Below, one piece after another: positions 1 through 8,759 of a stretch of DNA of 47,270 nucleotides. Position 1 is the stretch's first letter. Every line of letters begins with the position of its first letter. A program made the position numbers and the translations under genes. Source of the stretch: a bacterium (GTDB taxonomy: Bacteria; Hydrothermota; UBA3072; JAPDKE01); assembly GCA_029258725.1 (NCBI GenBank), contig JAPDKE010000017.1:1-47270 (forward strand), given 5' to 3'. Under the pieces are notes generated by a model, which ran no database searches, was not told where the DNA came from, and saw only the letters and a list, made by a program, of their open reading frames with translations.

Positions 1-1
1 T

Positions 2-403
2 TACTGGCTTTTTGAAGAGCTTGGCGGGAAACCTATAGCAGGGGTAATAATAACAGAGTATTTGCCGGCTTTGAGAAGAGCAGGACTAAAAGTCGAGAAA
101 GAGCACATAGAAAAAGTTTTGAAGTTTTATGAGAAAGGAGAGCTTACAAGAGACGGTATATTTGATGCTCTTGAGAAGCTAGCAAAGGGTGAAGAGGTTA
201 AGATGAAAAAGGTTAGTGAGAAGGAGGTTAGAGAGTTTGTTAGAAAGATTATAAGGGAAAGGTTAGAATATGTGAAAAGCTCAAAGGATCCTGTAAAAGG
301 TCTTATGGGAATAGTTATGAAAGAGTTTAGAGGAAAAATTCCCGGAAAAAGGATTTACGAGATTTTGAGGGAGGAGGTTGAAAAAGTAAAGAAAAGTAGC
401 TAA
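2..403 (+). CDS. gatE: GatE-like Glu-tRNA(Gln) amidotransferase subunit, C-terminal part (5' end outside window)
   Basis: The reading frame is open from base 2 to a TAA at 401-403, so this is the last 133 residues of a longer protein. They resemble the tail of the GatB/GatE family, the tRNA-binding subunit of the amidotransferase that converts Glu-tRNA(Gln) to Gln-tRNA(Gln). The all-helical YqeY-like end is recognisable, with a stretch reading LMGIVMKEFRGKIPGKRIYE followed by a conserved LREE. The preceding part (EYLPALRRAGLKVEKE) is closer to archaeal GatE than to bacterial GatB. GatE normally pairs with GatD, which is not visible. The gene sits next to another archaeal-looking fragment and an abrupt junction, so this end may be foreign DNA or a mis-assembly. 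GatB remains possible. Confidence 0.6.
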   Translation, partial: YWLFEELGGKPIAGVIITEYLPALRRAGLKVEKEHIEKVLKFYEKGELTRDGIFDALEKLAKGEEVKMKKVSEKEVREFVRKIIRERLEYVKSSKDPVKGLMGIVMKEFRGKIPGKRIYEILREEVEKVKKSS

Positions 404-769
404 GAAGTTGCGCGGATAACATTTATTGTTGCTGAATATAATGGTGAAGTTGTTGGCTATATTATGGTTAGAATCGAAACTGGTTTCTCCGATTTTCATA
501 GATTTAAGCTTACAAGAAAAGGTCACGTAGTATCCATAGCTGTTTTACCTGAGCATAGGTTAAAGGGTATAGGTAAAAGTTTACTTTTAACAGCAATGGA
601 AAAAATGGTTGAACATTACAAATGTCAGGAAACATTTTTGGAGGTTAGAGTTAGTAATACTGCTGCTATTTCTCTCTATAAGAAACTTGGGTACAAGGAA
701 ATTAGAAGAATACCCTATTACTACCTTGATGGAGAAGATGCATATCTGATGAGTAGAAAACTTAAAGAT
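404..769 (+). pseudogene. N-terminally truncated archaeal Ard1/RimI-type N-acetyltransferase fragment
   Basis: Directly after the GatE stop codon the same frame encodes the core of a GNAT N-terminal acetyltransferase, with no room for its usual first 40-50 residues. Recognisable elements are FIVAEYNGEVVGYIM, the acetyl-CoA loop GHVVSIAVLPEHRLKGIG, LEVRVSNTAAISLYKKLGY and the C-terminal DGEDAYLMSRKL. The GFSDF and GHVVSIAVL wording resembles archaeal (Sulfolobus Ard1-like) enzymes, which acetylate protein N-termini. The family normally ends near DAYLM-R; here the frame continues into a KAP NTPase. The only ATG is at 464, inside the domain. I read this as a decayed or chimeric fragment rather than a working enzyme. 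Confidence 0.6.
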
Positions 770-2338
770 GAAAATTATGGGGTGGTATATTTCAATGCAT
801 GGAAATATTCTGAAGATTCATTTAGGAGGCAGTTTCTTTTAGAGAGTGCATCCTCTATTTTAAAAGGACGGAAAAAGAAAAAAACGGAAGAGGAAATAGT
901 TGAGCGATTTTATAGAGATAGATTTCGTTTATCTCCATGGAGTATTTTTTGGACTTTTGTGATACTTTCTTTAATAATATGGATAGTGTGTGCATTTCAT
1001 TATGGAAAAGAAGTAGGGAATTATATAGGGGTGTATATCGGGGCTCTTAATGTAGTATTTATGATCGCTACTTATCTTCTGGATTATTTGCGGAATGCCA
1101 CATTAAAAATAATAAAACCCCAATTAGTGCATCCTGAACAGTTTGAAGAAGAATTCAAAGCTATTGTAAAAAATTCTAAAACTCCCGTTGTTTTCATCAT
1201 TGACGATATAGATCGTTGTCCTTCTCATGTGATTATGGATGTCCTTGATTCAGTAAAAAATTTTCTTGCTCCACCTTTTATTTCGGCAAATAGTCCTTAC
1301 GAGAAATGCTATTTTATATTGGCAATGGATGATGAAGCAGTGGTTAAAATATTAGAAGAACAACGTGGTAAAAATTATGAAAAAGAAGAACTTTATAAAT
1401 TTTTTGATGTGGTGCTTCATCTTCCTCCACTCCGCCCAGGAGATTTGAGAGAGTTTACACAAATAATAGCCAGAGATGCGGGAGTGCCTCCCGAAGTTGT
1501 GGAAATCGCTATTTATGGTGGATTTGATACTCCAAGAAAAATAAAGCATTTTGTAAATACTTTTAATGCTTATTATGAAATGGCAAAAGAACGTTTCAGA
1601 AATGAAAAATTTGCTGTTGATCCCTCTGAGTCCGTTCCTCTTGTAGCAAAATTATTGGTAATAAAAATGCGGTTTTCGAAGCAGTTTGAGGCGTTAGTAA
1701 AGAATCCCATTTCCACCTGGAAATCCTGGACAAATGAATTAAGACAAAGAATGGAGGGTAAAGATCAGGGAGAGTTCATAGAGTTCTTGTGGAGAACACA
1801 ACACATTGACATTCCTGTGGAATATCTGAGAAACTTTCTCTACATGAAATTATGTGAGTGGGAAAAGAAAATCCCCGTTGAGTCATTGCAAAACGCAGTA
1901 TTAGAGGAAAATGAAGCAGAGTTTAGGGAACTTATGGGGGGTCTTTCTTTAGAAAATAAAGATTATTTAGTAGATTTCTTTAGGGACATGTTATATAATA
2001 GAGCCTATGGACCGGAGGATACACGAAAAATTATAACTTTTGGGTGTTTGTCTCTGGATTATGTGGCATCTCAAAAAAGAAATTCTCTATCGGAGATTTT
2101 GATTCAATATATTATCGATTCCGCTTCGATATTGAGACTTTCTGCATCAGATATAAAGAAAGTAATAGAACATACTAAAAACCAAAGCGAAAACACCAGA
2201 AGGATAATAGAAAAAGGTACGAGAGAATTGACTTCTCCTAATGTGTCTCAACTGGCAGGGTTAGATCCAGCAAAAGTTGCAGAATTTATAAATGTATTTA
2301 TAAACTCTAACACAGAAAGGAGTGAAGAATGGAAGTGA
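464..2338 (+). CDS. KAP-family P-loop NTPase lacking Walker A, fused to acetyltransferase remnant
   Basis: This is a 624-codon frame. Residues 1 to about 100 are the acetyltransferase remnant; from about residue 103 it is a KAP NTPase. The KAP signature VVYFNAWKYSED is followed by two predicted membrane helices (about 159-178 and 185-207), as usual for membrane-anchored KAP proteins, then the Walker B VVFIIDDIDRCPS (Asp247, Asp248) and FDTPRKIKHFVNTFN near the end of the ATPase core. The Walker A loop, which should precede FNAWKY by about 30-50 residues, is absent, so ATP binding is probably lost as written. KAP NTPases include the phage-exclusion protein PifA. The 3' end overlaps the next gene by 10 nt, making it the first visible member of the restriction operon. 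The true gene probably began upstream with its own N-terminus. Confidence 0.65.
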   Translation: MVRIETGFSDFHRFKLTRKGHVVSIAVLPEHRLKGIGKSLLLTAMEKMVEHYKCQETFLEVRVSNTAAISLYKKLGYKEIRRIPYYYLDGEDAYLMSRKLKDENYGVVYFNAWKYSEDSFRRQFLLESASSILKGRKKKKTEEEIVERFYRDRFRLSPWSIFWTFVILSLIIWIVCAFHYGKEVGNYIGVYIGALNVVFMIATYLLDYLRNATLKIIKPQLVHPEQFEEEFKAIVKNSKTPVVFIIDDIDRCPSHVIMDVLDSVKNFLAPPFISANSPYEKCYFILAMDDEAVVKILEEQRGKNYEKEELYKFFDVVLHLPPLRPGDLREFTQIIARDAGVPPEVVEIAIYGGFDTPRKIKHFVNTFNAYYEMAKERFRNEKFAVDPSESVPLVAKLLVIKMRFSKQFEALVKNPISTWKSWTNELRQRMEGKDQGEFIEFLWRTQHIDIPVEYLRNFLYMKLCEWEKKIPVESLQNAVLEENEAEFRELMGGLSLENKDYLVDFFRDMLYNRAYGPEDTRKIITFGCLSLDYVASQKRNSLSEILIQYIIDSASILRLSASDIKKVIEHTKNQSENTRRIIEKGTRELTSPNVSQLAGLDPAKVAEFINVFINSNTERSEEWK

Positions 2339-3729
2339 TAGAAAATATCAATCAGAGATTAAAAGAAATGGCAGAACACTATCCGGATTGGGTAGTGAGA
2401 GTGTTAGAGAATATAGATAATGCCGGTGGGGTAAAAGTACCTGACCAATCGGTGATAGAGACATTATTGAGTAAACATATTGGAGTAGAGGAAAACGAAA
2501 AAGCCGTGGAATCTTATCGGAGAATAAAGCAAATAGCATTTAAATTCTGGAATGAAAATTATGGCTCCATCTTGCTTGGAAAGGCAACGAATATTATCAA
2601 TCAATATTCTCAAAATCTTACAAGTATTAACCTCCCTGTGGAATTTGCTTTTGAAATTATAAAAGATTTGTTTGAAATAGATTTTACTCCTTCACAGACA
2701 CCTGAAAGTCTGTTTCTGGGTATTTGGAGATTGTATTCCCGGACAAGTTCTCACGAGGAGAAATTGCGAGTAATGAAATGTTATATTGTATGTACCTCGT
2801 GGAGTAAAGATGAGGGTTCTCACTGGAGCAATATTCTTACAGAGTTAACCGGGGGAGCTCCTCATGTATTTTACATAAATCTGGAGATTTTAAAAAAAAT
2901 AATGGAATTTATTAAAGAACAAAGAAACAAAGGAGAATGGTGGAAAAGATTAGAACAAGAAATTATTGCAAGAGTTCTTAGCCAATATATTCTAAATAAT
3001 ATATTAAATGCCTCAAAAATTAAAATTCTATACAAAAACCATAAAGATGCTTTTCCAAGAAATGTACTGGAAAATTTTCTTAAAAAATTCATCACAAATG
3101 CCGATGAGAATCAAATTAAAAACATGGAAGGTTTTCTCTTGGATATATTAAACGATAAAGATCTACAAGGGCTTCTTATTACTCTTTTCCAAAATAGGAT
3201 ATCGAGTAAACGGGAGACTTGGATGTTAAATTATTTCTTGGATCTCATAGAAAAAACAGGAAATCCAGATATGAAAAGAACAGTAGGAGAATGGATTTTA
3301 GAATCTTTAGAAAGACAAAGTCCAAATCTTATTACTGGAAGGGTTTTAGAGCATATAAAAAATTGGATTCCAGAAAAATTCAAAGAATTTATAAATAAGA
3401 AAGTAAAAAATCTTTTAAGTAAACACTTGTCAGATACATATACTCCTTGCGATCGTCTTTATGAACTTTTAGAATTTCAAGAATATTGGGATAAAGAAAA
3501 TATAGAGACATTCTTTTCATTAGTTATTCAATTACTTTTATCGGGAAAGGATAATTTGCGGGTATTAGCATATGAGTGTTTAACAAAAGGGATACCTTTT
3601 CCCAAAGGAAAAAGGAAGGTGTTGATAGAAAAAATAAAAGAAATAATTCCCACGCTCCTTTCGGAAGAGGAGAAAAAGAAATGGTATAAGATTATAGAAA
3701 AGTACACAAAGAAAAGGGGTAGAAAATGA
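2329..3729 (+). CDS. unrecognised helical protein of restriction/KAP operon
   Basis: I do not recognise a family for this 466-residue protein. It begins with ATG at 2329, 10 nt before the end of the KAP gene, behind the purine-rich AGAAAGGAGTGAAGA. It ends with an ATGA overlap into hsdS, so it is co-translated with both neighbours. The sequence is rich in Lys, Glu, Ile and Leu, with no signal peptide and no long hydrophobic helix. Repeated amphipathic helical stretches of about 35-40 residues (for example around LLDILNDKDLQGLLITLFQN and the C-terminal third) suggest a HEAT/ARM-like solenoid; this is inference from pattern only. The C-terminus is strongly basic (KKWYKIIEKYTKKRGRK). By position it may be an adaptor for the KAP NTPase or the restriction complex. 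Its codon use is very AT-rich. Confidence 0.75.
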   Translation: MEVIENINQRLKEMAEHYPDWVVRVLENIDNAGGVKVPDQSVIETLLSKHIGVEENEKAVESYRRIKQIAFKFWNENYGSILLGKATNIINQYSQNLTSINLPVEFAFEIIKDLFEIDFTPSQTPESLFLGIWRLYSRTSSHEEKLRVMKCYIVCTSWSKDEGSHWSNILTELTGGAPHVFYINLEILKKIMEFIKEQRNKGEWWKRLEQEIIARVLSQYILNNILNASKIKILYKNHKDAFPRNVLENFLKKFITNADENQIKNMEGFLLDILNDKDLQGLLITLFQNRISSKRETWMLNYFLDLIEKTGNPDMKRTVGEWILESLERQSPNLITGRVLEHIKNWIPEKFKEFINKKVKNLLSKHLSDTYTPCDRLYELLEFQEYWDKENIETFFSLVIQLLLSGKDNLRVLAYECLTKGIPFPKGKRKVLIEKIKEIIPTLLSEEEKKKWYKIIEKYTKKRGRK

Positions 3730-4943
3730 AAAATGGCGTTCAAAAACCCTGGAAGAAAATTAAACTCAAAATCTTATTCAAGGTATATGGAGGAACGACT
3801 CCCTCTACCTTAGAGAAACGGTTCTGGAATGGAGAAATTCCATGGGCTATTCCTACCGATATTACTAAAAAGAAAAATAATATGTTTCTCACCGATACAG
3901 ATAAGAAAATTACTGAAGAAGCAGTTAAAAGATGTGGATTGAAAATAATTCCTCCAAATGCTGTTCTTTTAACTTCCAGAGCCACGATTGGTTTCGCTTG
4001 TGTGAACAAAATTCCAGTTACCATAAATCAGGGAATTACTGCTTTAATCCCGAAGGATAAAGAAAAGACAGTTTCCCTCTTTTATGCCTACTATTTTTCT
4101 TCTTTGAAAACATATCTTGAACAACTGGCAGGAGGAAGTACATTCAAAGAAGTCTCCCGTGAAACATTGAAAAACCTTCTCATCCCCCTTCCTCCTCTCC
4201 CTGAGCAGAGGAAAATTGCGGAGATACTAGGGAATGTGGATGAGGCGATTGAGAAGGTGGAGAAGATTATTGAGAAAACGGAAAGAATTAAAAAAGGATT
4301 GATGCGCGAACTCCTGACCCGTGGAACAGGACATAAAGAGTTTAAAAGGACAGAAATAGGCACGATACCGAAGGAGTGGAAGGTGGTGAGATTGGGAGAC
4401 AAAAATTTCTTCAATGTAATAATGGGACAATCTCCTCCCTCTCAAACTTATAATTCAAATAAAGAAGGACTTCCTTTTTTACAAGGAAAGGCTGATTTTG
4501 GAGAAATATATCCTTCCCCTAAAATATATTGTTCAAAACCTATAAAAGTGGCTATTAAAGATGATGTTCTTTTATCGGTAAGAGCCCCTGTAGGGGATGT
4601 AAATCTTGCTCCTTTTAAATGTTGCATTGGAAGAGGGCTTGCGGCCATTCGCACGAATAAAGAAAAAGTAGAACCCCTATTTCTTTTTTACTTTTTAAGA
4701 TTCAGACATAAATCTTTCGTTTCTCTTTCCACAGGTTCAACTTTCAAAGCGATAAAAAAAGAAACAATAGAAAATTTCTCTCTCCCCCTCCCCCCTCTCT
4801 CCGAGCAGAAAAAAATTGTGGAGATTCTCATGGAGGTGGATAAAAAACTGGAGATGGAAAGGAAGAGGAAGGAAAAACTGGAAAAATTGAAAAAAGGACT
4901 CATGGAAGACCTGCTCACGGGAAAAAGGAGGGTGAGGGTATGA
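3726..4943 (+). CDS. hsdS: type I restriction-modification specificity subunit HsdS
   Basis: This 405-residue subunit gives sequence specificity to type I restriction and methylation complexes (normally HsdR2-M2-S1). It has the classical two-half layout. The first target-recognition domain (about 1-155) is followed by a conserved linker reading LPPLPEQRKIAEILGNVDEA and a coiled coil ending in LMRELLTRG. The second half (about 215-380) ends with LPPLSEQKKIVEILMEVDKK and LMEDLLTGKRR. Length matches the family. Its ATG overlaps the stop of the preceding gene (ATGA), and its own stop overlaps the HEPN gene the same way. Both recognition domains look intact and differ from each other, so a bipartite target is expected. 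The HsdM partner is not in the window. Confidence 0.93.
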   Translation: MKNGVQKPWKKIKLKILFKVYGGTTPSTLEKRFWNGEIPWAIPTDITKKKNNMFLTDTDKKITEEAVKRCGLKIIPPNAVLLTSRATIGFACVNKIPVTINQGITALIPKDKEKTVSLFYAYYFSSLKTYLEQLAGGSTFKEVSRETLKNLLIPLPPLPEQRKIAEILGNVDEAIEKVEKIIEKTERIKKGLMRELLTRGTGHKEFKRTEIGTIPKEWKVVRLGDKNFFNVIMGQSPPSQTYNSNKEGLPFLQGKADFGEIYPSPKIYCSKPIKVAIKDDVLLSVRAPVGDVNLAPFKCCIGRGLAAIRTNKEKVEPLFLFYFLRFRHKSFVSLSTGSTFKAIKKETIENFSLPLPPLSEQKKIVEILMEVDKKLEMERKRKEKLEKLKKGLMEDLLTGKRRVRV

Positions 4944-5770
4944 AAGAGGGAATGGTTCTGTTAGAAATAGCGAAAAAGGATTTGGAAGCATCCAGACTTC
5001 TTTATGAAAATGAACTATATCCGCAAGCCCTTTTTTATCTCGAACAGGCAATAGAAAAAGTTTTTAAAGGATTATCTGTGGCTTTAGAAATTATTACTTT
5101 GGATGAAGCAAAGAAAATATCCCATACACCTTTCCAGTGGTTTATAATAGTTCAAGAAAAGTATATAGAGAATGTAGAAAAAATAGAATCTTTATTAATG
5201 ATATTATCCACCTCCCATCCCATTCCTGTATGGTCTTATGAAGAAAAGACAAAACTTTCGGAAATTTCTAAAAAAATTAAAAAATGGGACAAAGAAGCAA
5301 GAAAACTCTCGGGGTCAGAAGAACTTTTGGAAGAATTTATTTCAGAATATGAGGAAATAGGTAATCAATTAGAACAATTAAGGGAAATATCTCCTGAGGA
5401 AAGACAGAATATTATAGGAGAGGTATTAGAATCGGAAATAAAAAAACTTTATTATGGTTATAAACTTCCATATTTCGTAACAGTTACTTTTGCTTATCAT
5501 ACAAAAGCCATGTTAGAATTTTTATTTGGGAATATTGAACTTATAATAAAACCCCTTTCTCTCATTTGGTGTAGTTTATTTCTTTTTATTCCTCTTTATC
5601 CTGTCGTAAGTATGGTGCGATATCCTATAGGCTCTCATAATCCCCTGGAAGTTTACGATGAAAATCATCCACTAATCAAAAAATTTGATTTGCTTTATCA
5701 AAAGATAGAGGAAATTTTAATAGAAATAGAAAGGTATCTGCGGGAGGAGGTCGTCCATGCCCTTCAGTGA
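4940..5770 (+). CDS. HEPN-domain protein with helical insertion and hydrophobic segment
   Basis: This 276-residue protein starts as a HEPN domain: residues 8-45 contain AKKDLEASRLLYENELYPQA then LEQAIEKVFKGL, typical of the COG1895-type helix pair. Near the C-terminus RYPIGSH (Arg227, five residues, His233) fits the HEPN Rx4-6H ribonuclease motif, followed by a final helix. The two halves are separated by about 150 residues of charged helix and a hydrophobic stretch (about 204-225, LSLIWCSLFLFIPLYPVVSM) that could be a membrane anchor. HEPN proteins often act as RNases in toxin-antitoxin, Abi and restriction loci. The gene has a 4-nt overlap with hsdS and a 14-nt overlap with hsdR. I infer an RNA-cleaving or abortive-infection arm linked to the restriction enzyme. 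Activity and localisation are untested. Confidence 0.7.
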   Translation: MKEGMVLLEIAKKDLEASRLLYENELYPQALFYLEQAIEKVFKGLSVALEIITLDEAKKISHTPFQWFIIVQEKYIENVEKIESLLMILSTSHPIPVWSYEEKTKLSEISKKIKKWDKEARKLSGSEELLEEFISEYEEIGNQLEQLREISPEERQNIIGEVLESEIKKLYYGYKLPYFVTVTFAYHTKAMLEFLFGNIELIIKPLSLIWCSLFLFIPLYPVVSMVRYPIGSHNPLEVYDENHPLIKKFDLLYQKIEEILIEIERYLREEVVHALQ

Positions 5771-8759
5771 AAAGGAACTTGTGGAGGAGCCTTTTGTGAA
5801 AAGACTTGAAGAGGAGGGGTGGAAGTTTATCCCGGGAGAGGAACTGGAAAGGGACGATGTGAAGGAGCCTCTCCTCCTTCCCTTGCTTATCAAATCCATA
5901 AAAAACCTGAATCCGGACCCGGGGATAGGAGACGAGGAAATAAGCAGGGCTATAAACGAATTGAAACTCACCCCCACAGGTCCCGGAGGTGCAAGAAAAA
6001 TACTTCAATACTTCCGCGAAGGGATAAAGGTAAAATCGGGAAAGGAAAAAACCATCAAAAATATTAAACTCTTTGATTTTGAACACCCGGAAAACAACAC
6101 CTTCACGGTAAGCACGCAGGTTAAACACACGGGAAGGGAAAACATAAGAAACGACATAATTCTTTATATCAACGGAATTCCCGTCGTAAACATAGAATGC
6201 AAAAATCCCGCAAGGATTTCGGAATCGTGGTATAATGCATACGTGCAGATAAAAGAATACGAGCGCCTCGTCCCTGAACTTTACAAATACATTCAGATTG
6301 GCGTTGCAGTTGAAAGGAAGGCAAAATACTTCCCCATCGTCCCGTGGGAAGAAGAAGTTGAAAGATACGAGTGGAAGGAAGAAGGCATGGATTCAATAGA
6401 ATCAACCCTGAAAATGCTCTCTCCTTATACCCTGCTTGACATTATCGGAAACTTCATTTTCGTGAGAACCAGATACGGAAAAACCACAAAGGTTATAACG
6501 AGATACATGCAGTACAGGGCGGCGAATAAGATAGTAAAAAGGGTTATGGAAAACCTGGAGGGAAGGGACAGGAAAAACAAAGGCTTAATCTGGCACTGGC
6601 AGGGCTCGGGCAAAACCCTTACCATGATTTTTGCCGCCCATAAACTCTTTTACTCTAAAAAACTTGAACACCCGACGATTTTCTTCATTGTTGACCGCCT
6701 TGACCTTGAGGAACAACTGAGAGAGGAATTTTCCTCCCTTGATGTGCTTCCCGTAGAGGTGATAGGCTCCATTCGGGAACTCAGGGAAACTCTCTCTTTT
6801 GACAATTACCGGGGAAAAAGAGGCGTTTTTATAACGCTGGTTCACAAATTCAGAAATGAGGAACTTGAGGACATAAGGAAGGAACTCAAAAAACTCTCCC
6901 GTGAAAAAGAAACCATTATGAACAGAAAAAATGTTATTGCCTTCGTTGACGAGGGACACAGAACCCAGTCAGGAATACTTGCAAGCACGATGAGAAGTAT
7001 TTTAAAAGAGGCATTCTTCTTTGCATTCACAGGAACACCACTTGCAAAAAGGGGAAGGGATACATACCGGAACTTTTCATACCCACCTGAGGAACTTTAC
7101 CTTGATAAATACTTCATCACGGATTCAATAAGGGACGGATTCACACTCAAAATAGTTTACCAGCCACGCCTTGACCGACTGCATCTTAAAAAAGACCTCC
7201 TTGAAGCGTTTTTAAGGATTGAAGAAGAGGAATTGCCTGACGAGATAAGAGAAGAGGTGGAGGAGGCGGTTAAAAAGAAACTCAACACGATAAAACTATT
7301 CCATGAAAAACCCGACAGGATTGAGGAGATAGCAAAGGACATAAGCGAGCATTTTCTTGAAAACGTTGACGGGAGATTTAAGGCAATGGTGGTTGCAGGA
7401 AGCAGAAAGGCATGTGTGCTTTATAAACACGCCCTTGATAAATACCTCCCACCGGAATACTCAGAGGTGGTTATGACTTATGAGGCAAGGGAGAAGGAGA
7501 AAATAATTGAGAAATACCGGAATTATCAGAGGGAAAAATTCAGGGGAAAGGATGAAAGGGAGATAAGGGAGGATATAGTAAGAAAATTCAGGGAGGAGAA
7601 GTTGCCAAAGATACTCATAGTAACCGACATGCTCCTTACAGGTTTTGATGCTCCAATCCTCCAGACGATGTATCTTGATAAACCCCTTAAAGAACACAGA
7701 CTGCTTCAGGCAATAGCAAGAACCAACAGACCTTACGGGAACCTGAAGGAGGCGGGACTCATTATTGATTATGTGGGAATATTAAAAGAATTCAAACGCG
7801 CATTTGAGATGTATGCAAAGGAGGACATTGAGGGAAGTCTGTTCAACATGAACGACCTCAAAATGGAGTTTATAAACCTGATTGAGGAACTCATGGAAAT
7901 ATTTGAGAGTTACGGGCTTGATTATGGAAGGGATACCCTTACCTCCTGCCTTGAAATAATCACGCACGACAGGGAGGTTGAGGAGAAGTTCATTGAGAAC
8001 TATCAACGCATGAGAAAGATATTTGAAATGCTTGGAGCTGAGGAAATAAAACTGGAGCACCTTGAGGAATACAGATGGCTCACGGCGGTTTATACCTATT
8101 ACACAAAGATGGTGAGGGATGAGTCCCCGATAGGAGCATACGTTGAGCGTTATTATCAGAAAACCATTGAATTCGTTCACAGAACCACGGAGGTTGAAAA
8201 GATAGAAAAAGAACTGAAGCCCGTGGTTTTTGATGAGCATTATCTTGAAAGACTTGAGGAGGAGCCCGCAGGGATGAAAGAAAAGGCGGCGGCGATTGTC
8301 TTTGCACTTAACCGTCTTGTTCTCGTTGAGAAACACGAAAATCCCGTTTACGAATCCCTTGCAGACAGAATAGAGATGTTGCTTGAGATGTGGAGAGAGA
8401 GAAAGGTGAGTTATGAAGAACTTTTCTCCATTGGAAAGGAGATATGGAGGGAGAAGGAAAAACTTGAACAGAGACAGCGTGAGCTTGGATTTGATGATGT
8501 TGAATACGCAATGCTTCTTGCCCTTGAAAAAGAACTTGGAAAGAAAAAGGAGTTTGTGGAGGATGTGAGGGAACTTTCACAGGAGATAAAGCCCCTTATG
8601 TTTGAAGGGTGGTATCTCCAGCGGAGTGCAAGGCAGGAAGTGAAGAAGAGGATAAGGAGATGGGTAAGGAAATTAAAAACAAGGTATGGGTTTGAATACG
8701 AGAAGGTGGAGGAAATATTCAGGGCTGTGGTTGAGGGGATTGAAAGGTATGGGAAGTGA
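5757..8759 (+). CDS. hsdR: type I restriction endonuclease subunit HsdR
   Basis: This is the 1000-residue motor and nuclease subunit of a type I restriction system. In order: the PD-(D/E)xK nuclease core with VVNIECKNPA (Glu147, Lys149); the SF2 helicase Walker A WHWQGSGKTLTM (about 279-290); Walker B FVDEGH (Asp398-His401); motif III FTGTPLAKRG; motif V VTDMLLTGFDAP; motif VI QAIARTNRPYG; then a long helical C-terminal region that docks to the methylase. All expected motifs are present, so the protein looks functional. It starts at ATG 5757 after GGGAGGAGG, inside the end of the HEPN gene, and overlaps the YgjP-type peptidase gene by 11 nt. Its base composition is less AT-rich than the four genes before it. 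Confidence 0.95.
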   Translation: MPFSEKELVEEPFVKRLEEEGWKFIPGEELERDDVKEPLLLPLLIKSIKNLNPDPGIGDEEISRAINELKLTPTGPGGARKILQYFREGIKVKSGKEKTIKNIKLFDFEHPENNTFTVSTQVKHTGRENIRNDIILYINGIPVVNIECKNPARISESWYNAYVQIKEYERLVPELYKYIQIGVAVERKAKYFPIVPWEEEVERYEWKEEGMDSIESTLKMLSPYTLLDIIGNFIFVRTRYGKTTKVITRYMQYRAANKIVKRVMENLEGRDRKNKGLIWHWQGSGKTLTMIFAAHKLFYSKKLEHPTIFFIVDRLDLEEQLREEFSSLDVLPVEVIGSIRELRETLSFDNYRGKRGVFITLVHKFRNEELEDIRKELKKLSREKETIMNRKNVIAFVDEGHRTQSGILASTMRSILKEAFFFAFTGTPLAKRGRDTYRNFSYPPEELYLDKYFITDSIRDGFTLKIVYQPRLDRLHLKKDLLEAFLRIEEEELPDEIREEVEEAVKKKLNTIKLFHEKPDRIEEIAKDISEHFLENVDGRFKAMVVAGSRKACVLYKHALDKYLPPEYSEVVMTYEAREKEKIIEKYRNYQREKFRGKDEREIREDIVRKFREEKLPKILIVTDMLLTGFDAPILQTMYLDKPLKEHRLLQAIARTNRPYGNLKEAGLIIDYVGILKEFKRAFEMYAKEDIEGSLFNMNDLKMEFINLIEELMEIFESYGLDYGRDTLTSCLEIITHDREVEEKFIENYQRMRKIFEMLGAEEIKLEHLEEYRWLTAVYTYYTKMVRDESPIGAYVERYYQKTIEFVHRTTEVEKIEKELKPVVFDEHYLERLEEEPAGMKEKAAAIVFALNRLVLVEKHENPVYESLADRIEMLLEMWRERKVSYEELFSIGKEIWREKEKLEQRQRELGFDDVEYAMLLALEKELGKKKEFVEDVRELSQEIKPLMFEGWYLQRSARQEVKKRIRRWVRKLKTRYGFEYEKVEEIFRAVVEGIERYGK

